In this document: positions 58,614 to 64,000 of the stretch, one piece after another
Position numbering within the stretch: the first letter of the stretch is position 1
Layout of the letters: each line of letters begins with the position of its first letter
Source: Sphaerisporangium sp040649355
Lineage (GTDB): Bacteria; Actinomycetota; Actinomycetes; Streptosporangiales; Streptosporangiaceae
Direction of reading: 5' to 3'
Length of the DNA: 64,000 nt
NCBI RefSeq assembly: GCF_043197795.1
Contig: NZ_JBICTU010000022.1
Coordinates: forward strand, 1 to 64,000
Notes under the pieces: model-generated
Told to the model about the DNA's origin: nothing
The model's input: the letters and a program-made list of their open reading frames with translations, nothing else
The model's database searches: none
Position numbers and translations under genes: made by a program

Positions 58614-59378
58614 TCACTCCCCCGCCCAGTTGGGGGCGCGTTTCTCGGCGAACGCCGCCGCACCCTCCATGGCGTCCTTGGAGCCGAACACCGGGTTGAT
58701 GATCTCTTGCTGTCGCGCGAACATCTCGTCCCGGGACCAGTCCGCCGACTCGACCAGGATGCGCTTGGTCGCCAGGAGCGCCAGCGGAGCGTTGGCGGCG
58801 ATCTTGGCCGCGATCTCCTTGGCCGTGGCCAGCGCCTCGCCCGCGGGAGTGACGCGGTTCACCAGGCCGAGCTCGTACAGCCGCGACGCCGGGTAGTGGT
58901 CACCCGTCAGGGCGATCTCCATGGCGATGTGGTAGGGGATCCTGCGCGGCAGCCGCATCACGCCGCCTGCCCCCGCGATCAGGCCGCGCTTGGGCTCCGG
59001 CAGGCCGAACTTCGCCTCCTCTGAGGCGACGACGATGTCGCAGGCGAGCACCAGCTCGAAGCCCCCGGCGAGCGCGTAGCCCTCCACGGCCGCGACGATG
59101 GGCTTCTTCGGCGGCCTCTCGGTGAGACCGCCGAAGCCCCGGCCCTCGACGAGCGGGAAGTCGCCGGTCAGGAACCCCTTGAGGTCCATTCCGGCGGAGA
59201 ACGTGCCTCCGGCCCCGGTGAGGACGTACGCGGAGACGTCCTTGCGCTCCTCCAGCTCGTCCAGGGCCGCCACGACGGCGCGTGCGACGTTGCCGTTGAT
59301 GGCGTTCCTGGCCTGCGGCCGGTTGATCGTGATGACGGCGATGCCGCCCTCTACCTCGACGAGAACCTCGTCAGACAC
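58614..59378 (-). CDS. Enoyl-CoA hydratase/isomerase family protein
   Basis: 254-residue crotonase. CoA/oxyanion blocks are FSAGMDLKGF and AAVEGYALAGGFELVLACD. The acidic residue region is FGLPEPKRGLIAGAGG, where the first Glu of the classic pair is present. The family includes hydratases, isomerases and thioesterases; the hydratase call is the most likely. It follows the SDR gene by 21 bases on the same strand, so the two probably form a fatty-acid oxidation unit. Confidence 0.9.
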   Translation of the reverse strand: MSDEVLVEVEGGIAVITINRPQARNAINGNVARAVVAALDELEERKDVSAYVLTGAGGTFSAGMDLKGFLTGDFPLVEGRGFGGLTERPPKKPIVAAVEGYALAGGFELVLACDIVVASEEAKFGLPEPKRGLIAGAGGVMRLPRRIPYHIAMEIALTGDHYPASRLYELGLVNRVTPAGEALATAKEIAAKIAANAPLALLATKRILVESADWSRDEMFARQQEIINPVFGSKDAMEGAAAFAEKRAPNWAGE

Positions 59379-59399
59379 CCTTACCTCCGGTTGGCCGTC

Positions 59400-60173
59400 T
59401 CACTTGGGCTGGAAGCGGATACCGCCGTCGAAGCGGATGACCTCGCCGTTCATGTAGTCGTTCTCGACCAGGGCGCGCACCAGGTGGCCGAACTCGGACG
59501 CCCGGCCCATGCGCTTGGGGAACGGCACCGGCGCCGAGAGCTTGGCCTTGAACGCCTCGGACTCGGGGCCCGACCCGTAGATGGGGGTGTCGATGATGCC
59601 CGGCGCGATCGTCAGGACCCGGACGCCGATCGCCGCGAGGTCACGCGCGGCGGGCAGGGTCATGCCGATGATGCCGCCCTTGGAGGCGCTGTAGGCCACC
59701 TGGCCGGTCTGGCCCTCGATTCCCGCCACCGAGGCGGTGTTGATGACGACGCCACGGGCGCCGTCGGCGTCGGCGGGCTCGGTCTTCGCCATGGCCGCCG
59801 CGCCGATGCGCATGAGGTTGAAGGTGCCGATCAGGTTGACGTCGATCACCTTGCGGTAGCTGGCCAGGTCGTGCGGCGAGCCGTCCCGGCCCACCGTACG
59901 GGAGGCCCAGCCGATGCCCGCGCTGTTGACGACGGCGCGGAGCGGCTTGCCCGTCGCGACGGCGGCGTCCACGGCCGCCTGGACCGAGGCCTCGTCGGAG
60001 ACGTCGGTCTGCGCGAAGACGCCGCCGAGTTCGTCGGCGAGGGCCTTGCCGCGCTCGGCGTTGAGATCGGCGATGACGACGGTGGCGCCCGCACCCGCCA
60101 GTTCGCGTGCGGTGGCCTCACCGAGACCGCTGGCACCGCCTGAGATGATTGCTGCTGCTCCGTTCAGGTCCAT
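59400..60173 (-). CDS. SDR-family 3-hydroxyacyl-CoA dehydrogenase-like protein
   Basis: 257-residue short-chain dehydrogenase. The NAD loop is GGASGLGEATA, the Asp in VVIADLNAERG selects NAD(H), then VVNSAGIG, NTASVAGIEGQTGQVAYSASKGG with the catalytic Ser, Tyr and Lys, and APGIIDTPIYG. Closest in style to HSD17B10-type 3-hydroxyacyl-CoA dehydrogenases, in keeping with the enoyl-CoA hydratase gene next to it. Confidence 0.9.
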   Translation of the reverse strand: MDLNGAAAIISGGASGLGEATARELAGAGATVVIADLNAERGKALADELGGVFAQTDVSDEASVQAAVDAAVATGKPLRAVVNSAGIGWASRTVGRDGSPHDLASYRKVIDVNLIGTFNLMRIGAAAMAKTEPADADGARGVVINTASVAGIEGQTGQVAYSASKGGIIGMTLPAARDLAAIGVRVLTIAPGIIDTPIYGSGPESEAFKAKLSAPVPFPKRMGRASEFGHLVRALVENDYMNGEVIRFDGGIRFQPK

Positions 60174-60221
60174 ATCCCGGACCTTAACGCGGCAACCGAA
60201 TGAAGTTCTACGAGGGGTGGC

Positions 60222-60563
60222 TCAAATCTCACCCGAAATGGCGGCGTCGACGTCGGGATAGACCTTGATGCGCCGGTCGAGCCCGGTCGTACGGAGGATG
60301 CGCGCCACCGGAGCCTGCGGAGCGGCCAGGCAGACCCCGCCGCCCTCGCCCGTCGCGAGGCGCCACGCCTCGATGAGGACGGACAGGCCGCTGGAATCCA
60401 TGAACGACAGCGCGCCGAGGTCGAGCACCAGCCGGTTGCTGTCCTGCTTGATCGCGTCACGCACCTCGTCGCGCAGGAACGGCGCCGTGAACAGATCAAG
60501 CTCACCCTCGACAGCCACGACGACGGCGTCTCCGAACGCGCGCCGCGCCAGCCGCAGCTTCAT
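60222..60563 (-). CDS. STAS-domain anti-sigma factor antagonist
   Basis: 113-residue STAS protein (SpoIIAA/RsbV type): VVVAVEGELDLFTAPFLRDEV, then LGALSFMDSSGLSVLIEA with the phosphorylatable Ser in DSSGL. It would free a sigma factor by binding an RsbW-like kinase when not phosphorylated. Possible partners in the window are the PP2C/HATPase protein at 49.3 kb and the ATP-binding protein at 28.7 kb. ATG 60563 has GAGGAGG. Confidence 0.93.
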   Translation of the reverse strand: MKLRLARRAFGDAVVVAVEGELDLFTAPFLRDEVRDAIKQDSNRLVLDLGALSFMDSSGLSVLIEAWRLATGEGGGVCLAAPQAPVARILRTTGLDRRIKVYPDVDAAISGEI

Positions 60564-60682
60564 GTGGAACCTCCTCGCGGGCCCACTTTACTTCGCAATC
60601 ACAGTGACAGAAGGCACGTGACCATAAGATCGGCCGCTCACCGGGACCGCCGGTACGGCCGCACCGGCGCGGCCCCGGCGCG

Positions 60683-61435
60683 TCAGAGCGGCCGTTCGGC
60701 GACCGCGAAGCCGTACGGGAGCTCCAGGCGGTGGGCCGCGAGCAGAGCGGGATCGGCGAGGATCTCGCGGGTCGGGCCGTCGGCCGCGATCACGCCTCCG
60801 GAGAGGATGAGTGAACGCTCGCACAGCTCCAGGGCGTACGGCAGGTCGTGGGTGACCATCAGCACCGTGACGTCCAGCGAGCGCAGGACCTCGGCCAGCT
60901 CACGCCGCGAGGCCGGGTCGAGGTTGGACGACGGCTCGTCCAGCACCAGGATCTCCGGCCGCATGGCGAGCACCGTGGCCACGGCGACCCTGCGGCGCTG
61001 GCCGAACGACAGGTGGTGCGGCGGCCGGTCGATCACGTCGGGCAGCCCCACCTGGTCGAGCGCGTCCCTGACCCGGCGGTCCAGCTCGGGGCCGCGCTCG
61101 CCGAGGTTCGCGGGGCCGAACGCGACGTCCTCGCGCACCGTGGGCATGAACAGCTGGTCGTCGGGATCCTGGAACACCAGGCCGACCCGGCGGCGGATCT
61201 CGCCCAGGGTGTCCTTGCGCACGGGCAGGCCGGCGACCTCCACCGAGCCGTGCCCGGCGGACAGGATGCCGTTGAGGTGCATGACCAGCGTGGTCTTGCC
61301 CGCGCCGTTGGGCCCGAGGAGCGCGACCCGCTCGCCGCGCCCGATGGTGAGGTCGACCCCGAACAGCGCCTGCGTGCCGTCGGGGTAGGCGTAGGCCAGC
61401 TCGCTGACGCGCAGAGAGGGCGGGGGCAGGGTCAC
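60683..61435 (-). CDS. cbiO: Cobalt/nickel ECF transporter ATPase
   Basis: 250-residue ABC ATPase with Walker A GPNGAGKTT, Q loop VGLVFQDPDDQLFMPTVREDVAFGP, signature LSFGQRRRVAVAT and Walker B LVLDEPSSNLDP. QDPDDQLF followed by VxEDVAFGP is diagnostic for energy-coupling-factor ATPases. GTG 61435 overlaps the cbiQ stop as GTGA. Last gene of the cbiMN-Q-O unit. Confidence 0.94.
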   Translation of the reverse strand: MTLPPPSLRVSELAYAYPDGTQALFGVDLTIGRGERVALLGPNGAGKTTLVMHLNGILSAGHGSVEVAGLPVRKDTLGEIRRRVGLVFQDPDDQLFMPTVREDVAFGPANLGERGPELDRRVRDALDQVGLPDVIDRPPHHLSFGQRRRVAVATVLAMRPEILVLDEPSSNLDPASRRELAEVLRSLDVTVLMVTHDLPYALELCERSLILSGGVIAADGPTREILADPALLAAHRLELPYGFAVAERPL

Positions 61436-62196
61436 GTGATGCTCCAGGAGAGTACGGCCGTCGCCAGCGCCGCGGCCGGCAGGAGTGCGGCGGTGGCCCA
61501 GCTTGCCACCGATGCGCCCCCCTCGTGTATCACCGGCATCGAACCGGTGTATCCCCTGCTCAGCATCGCCAGGTGTACCCGCTCGCCCCGCTCGTACGAC
61601 CGGATGAACAGCGCGCCCGCCGACTTGGCCAGCACCGGCAGGTGCCGCACGTCGCGCGCCGCGAAGCCCCGCGACTCGCGGGCGACCCGCATCCTGCGCA
61701 TCTCGTCGAGGATGACGTCCATGTAGCGGAGCATGAACATCGCGATCTGCACCAGCAGCGGGGGCAGCCGGAGCCGCTGCGCGCCCAGGAGCATCATGCG
61801 CGGCTCGGTGGTGGCCGCCAGCAGGATGCTCGCCACGACGCCGAGGGTGGCCTTCGCGAGGATGTTCCACGCGGCCCACAGCCCCTCGGCGCTGAGCGAC
61901 AGCCCGAGCACCTCGACACGCGCGCCCAGCCCGATGATCGGCAGCGCGACGGCGAACACGACGAACGGCACCTCGATGACCATGCGCCGCAGCACGAACG
62001 CCGCCGGGACCCGGGCGACCGCCGCCACGGCCGCCAGCAGCAGGACATACACCCCGAAGGCCCAGAAGGCGTCTCGCGGCGTGGCGACGACGACCACGGC
62101 GAAGCCCGCCACGGCCGGCAGCTTGCACTCCGGCGGCAGCCGGTGGACGAGGCTGTCCCCCGGCCGGTAGAGCTGGTGGTGGTGTCCCGCACCCAC
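61432..62196 (-). CDS. cbiQ: Cobalt/nickel ECF transporter transmembrane protein
   Basis: 254-residue T component with about five membrane segments and the two Ala-Arg-Gly-type coupling motifs: VARESRGF and LAMLSRGYTG. HRLPPECKLPAVAGFAVVV near the N-terminus is typical. Start overlaps the CbiMN stop by one base. It couples CbiO to the metal-binding CbiM. Confidence 0.93.
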   Translation of the reverse strand: MGAGHHHQLYRPGDSLVHRLPPECKLPAVAGFAVVVVATPRDAFWAFGVYVLLLAAVAAVARVPAAFVLRRMVIEVPFVVFAVALPIIGLGARVEVLGLSLSAEGLWAAWNILAKATLGVVASILLAATTEPRMMLLGAQRLRLPPLLVQIAMFMLRYMDVILDEMRRMRVARESRGFAARDVRHLPVLAKSAGALFIRSYERGERVHLAMLSRGYTGSMPVIHEGGASVASWATAALLPAAALATAVLSWSIT

Positions 62197-63230
62197 TATG
62201 CGCGCGCCCGCTCGATCTCACGGGCCCTGCGGCGCACGGAGTAGAAGATCGCGCCACCGGCCAGCACGGTGATGCCGACGCCCGCGACGCCCGCGATGCC
62301 GACCGCCAGCCGCTCGCTGCCGACCCCCTTGACGCCGTAGTCGGCGAGGGGCGAGTCGCCGAGCGGGTGGTGCCGCTCGTTCGCGTTGAGGCCCTTGTCA
62401 CCGGCGACCTTCTCCAGGCCGTCGGGGCTGCTCGACGCGTAGAAGGACACCACGCCCGCGAGGAGCACGGCGACCAGCGCGCCTCCGACGAGGAGCGGGC
62501 GGGCGCTCCTGGCGGGAACCGGAGCCGGGGCGGTGGTGACCTCGGTGCTCCCGCCCCCCGCCGTACGCAGGACGAGCGGGGCCGTGAGACCGCGCGCGCC
62601 GTACACGAGGTCGGGCCGCACGGCCAGCACGCTGCTCACGGTCAGCGCCGTGATCACACCCTCGCCCAGCCCGATCAGGACGTGCACGCCGCCCATGGCC
62701 GTCGCGACGGACGACACGTCGATCGGGGCGGTGCCGCCGATCCAGAACAGCACGGTGAAGGCCAGCGCCGCGACCGGGACCGAGACGGCGGCCCCGGCGA
62801 AGGCGGCGACCGGGATCGCGGCGCGGCCGCGTGGCGCGGCCCGCACGATCAGGCGGAACACCGCCCAGCCCACGACGGCCGTCACGATCGCCATCAGGGT
62901 GATGTTGACGCCGAGCGCGGTGAGGCCGCCGTCGGCGAAGAAGAACCCCTGGACGAGCAGCACCACGGCCACGCACAGGACGGCGGTGTACGGCCCGACC
63001 AGGACCGCGGCCAGCGTGCCCCCCAGCAGGTGCCCGCTGGTGCCGGCCGCGACGGGGAAGTTGAGCATCTGGACGGCGAAGATGAAGGCCGCCACGAGGC
63101 CCGCCATGGGGGCCGTACGGTCGTCGAGCTCGCGGCGCGCGCGGCGCAGGCAGACGCCGATCCCCGCCGCCGCGAACGCGCCCGCGGCGATGGACACCGA
63201 CGCGTTGAAGAATCCGTCTGGTACGTGCAC
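62196..63230 (-). CDS. cbiM: Cobalt/nickel ECF transporter CbiM-CbiN fusion
   Basis: 344 residues. The first 220 residues are the CbiM substrate-binding membrane protein, and about residues 235-340 are a CbiN/NikN-like pair of membrane segments with an outside loop. GTG 63230 is chosen so that His is residue 2 (V/M-H-V-P-D-G): this N-terminal His binds the metal in the family, and GGAGG is six bases upstream. The GTG three bases earlier would displace the His. LNFPVAAGTSGHLLGG is the second metal motif. The nickel-type operator upstream suggests nickel rather than cobalt. Confidence 0.92.
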   Translation of the reverse strand: MHVPDGFFNASVSIAAGAFAAAGIGVCLRRARRELDDRTAPMAGLVAAFIFAVQMLNFPVAAGTSGHLLGGTLAAVLVGPYTAVLCVAVVLLVQGFFFADGGLTALGVNITLMAIVTAVVGWAVFRLIVRAAPRGRAAIPVAAFAGAAVSVPVAALAFTVLFWIGGTAPIDVSSVATAMGGVHVLIGLGEGVITALTVSSVLAVRPDLVYGARGLTAPLVLRTAGGGSTEVTTAPAPVPARSARPLLVGGALVAVLLAGVVSFYASSSPDGLEKVAGDKGLNANERHHPLGDSPLADYGVKGVGSERLAVGIAGVAGVGITVLAGGAIFYSVRRRAREIERARA

Positions 63231-63261
63231 CACAAGCCTCCGGAGCGATCGAGCTGCGCCA

Positions 63262-63289
63262 ACTCTAGGCCATGGGGTAGTAGTTGCAA
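63262..63289 (-). promoter_or_regulatory. cbiM promoter
   Basis: Minus strand: -35 TTGCAA (63289-63284), 16-base spacer, -10 TAGAGT (63267-63262), placing the transcription start about 25 bases before cbiM. The -35 coincides with the Nur-like box. Confidence 0.5.
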
Positions 63290-63300
63290 ATAGGTGGCAT
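63284..63300. promoter_or_regulatory. Nur-box-like operator
   Basis: TTGCAA-ATAGG-TGGCAT fits the Streptomyces Nur consensus tTGCaa-N5-ttGCAA with one perfect half and four of six in the other. It overlaps the -35 of the cbiM promoter, as a nickel-dependent repressor site should. Confidence 0.5.
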
Positions 63301-63370
63301 TAACGAACGAGGCGTGAACAACGAGGCCAGGTGGCGCTCTCCATGTGTACGGACGGCCACCGGCAGATCG

Positions 63371-64000
63371 TCATCGGCCGATGCGGATGGACTGGCGCAC
63401 CACCGCTTTCGGGCCCCTGGCGAGGACCGTGACGACGAGCTTGCGCCTGACCTTGGAGGCCCTGGCCATCGCCGACCAGCGCCGCCGCCCGCGCCACCAC
63501 GCCACGCCCGGCCCGAGCTCGGCCTCGCCCACCTGGACGGGATAGCGCACGGGCGGTCCGCCGAGGTTGAGCTCCAGGTTGGCCTCCCAGATGCCAGGAA
63601 CGTCCAGCGTGGCCGTCGCGGTGAACAGCGCGTCGTCCACGGGCGAGGCGGGGGCACGGCGCTCGTTCCCCGAGGACCGCTCGCGCCAGACCACCTGGCG
63701 CACGCACCGCGCCGCCGGGCACTCGCTCGCGACGGTGACCGTGCCCTCTATCGTCAGCACGCCCTTGCCGGCCCACGCGGCGCGCGTCAGCAGCGCGGAC
63801 CCGGGAATCGTGACGACATGGCCACCGACGTCCACGCTGAGGTTGCCCTGCGGGCGGGTGAAGTACGGGGCCGCGACGGCCGCCGTGAGGCGCGGGCCGG
63901 GACGGCCGACCTCGGGCTCGCGCTCGGCGCCGAACCTCGCCACCCGGCGCACCCCCTCGCACGCGACCACGACGTACATGTCCCAGACGCCGGGCGGCAG
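63371..64000 (-). CDS. C-terminal part of a possible glycosyltransferase-associated beta-domain protein (5' end off window)
   Basis: The frame is open to the right edge, so only the last 209 codons are seen. It begins LPPGVWDMYVVVACEGVRRV and contains beta-strand units (LSVDVGGHVVTIPG, GVLTIEGTVTVASECPA, ATATLDVPGIWEANLELNLG, RYPVQVGEAELG). The phrase LPxGVWDxYV occurs in Ig-like modules at the end of some actinobacterial family 2 glycosyltransferases (TarS/TarP-like). The tail is basic (SKVRRKLVVTVLARG). The enzyme part, if any, is outside the window, so this is tentative. An ATG at 63979 is an internal Met rather than the start. Confidence 0.55.
   Translation of the reverse strand: MPPGVWDMYVVVACEGVRRVARFGAEREPEVGRPGPRLTAAVAAPYFTRPQGNLSVDVGGHVVTIPGSALLTRAAWAGKGVLTIEGTVTVASECPAARCVRQVVWRERSSGNERRAPASPVDDALFTATATLDVPGIWEANLELNLGGPPVRYPVQVGEAELGPGVAWWRGRRRWSAMARASKVRRKLVVTVLARGPKAVVRQSIRIGR

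Noticed and set aside
63231..63370. Cobalamin riboswitch before cbiM
   Set aside because: The leader is only about 25-30 bases after the inferred transcription start and shows no B12-box-like sequence; a Nur-like site explains control better.

Overview
The window is high-GC actinobacterial chromosome, most likely from the order Streptosporangiales (Nonomuraea, Microbispora, Streptosporangium or Sphaerisporangium type). Evidence: the tRNA-Trp/secE/nusG/rplKA/rplJL/rpoB order, frequent GTG and TTG starts, ATGA and GTGA coupled genes, an XRE/DUF397/ATP-binding trio, class F-type sortases and many ECF sigma units. The family assignment is inference. No insertion sequence, prophage or CRISPR array was seen.

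1-9 kb (minus strand) is the transcription/translation locus: tRNA-Trp, secE, nusG, rplK, rplA, rplJ, rplL and the first 594 codons of rpoB. It is interrupted by an LppX/LprG-type lipoprotein and by two Mce-associated membrane proteins between rplL and rpoB. 9-13 kb holds an aspartate-type aminotransferase and an adenosine deaminase, with a SigE-type ECF sigma factor coupled to a membrane cyclophilin between them.

13-22.5 kb is a signalling block. It has a one-polypeptide sigma factor with a zinc anti-sigma motif, membrane segment and secreted domain, in an operon with a secreted protein. A proline-rich membrane protein, a second ECF sigma/membrane-regulator pair, a methyltransferase and an OmpR-type two-component system follow. 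22.5-24.2 kb carries a structured leader before a small basic protein, and a thiolase.

24.3-33.1 kb is accessory. Two sortase plus surface-protein pairs flank a HEAT-like protein, two DUF397 proteins, an XRE/DUF5753 regulator, an RsbW-like ATP-binding protein and an ATPase with a DUF234-like end. An acyl-CoA dehydrogenase behind a perfect 19-bp palindrome follows.

35-49 kb is a minus-strand catabolic operon read right to left. It encodes a CUT2 sugar-type ABC importer, hydantoinase/oxoprolinase-type subunits A and B with a small CxxC protein, a U32-like TIM barrel, an IlvD/Edd dehydratase, a 2-oxoglutarate-semialdehyde-type dehydrogenase and an alpha/beta hydrolase. A divergent IclR regulator has two near-identical operator-like sites. 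Several spacers in this operon are short tandem arrays.

49-64 kb is mostly housekeeping: a PAS-GAF-PP2C-HATPase regulator, a DtxR/IdeR-type regulator, an MFS exporter, pdxH, citrate synthase, serC, a BlaI-type repressor, a rhomboid protease, enoyl-CoA hydratase, an SDR, a STAS anti-anti-sigma factor and a CbiMN-Q-O importer with a Nur-box-like site. A gene running off the right edge ends the window.
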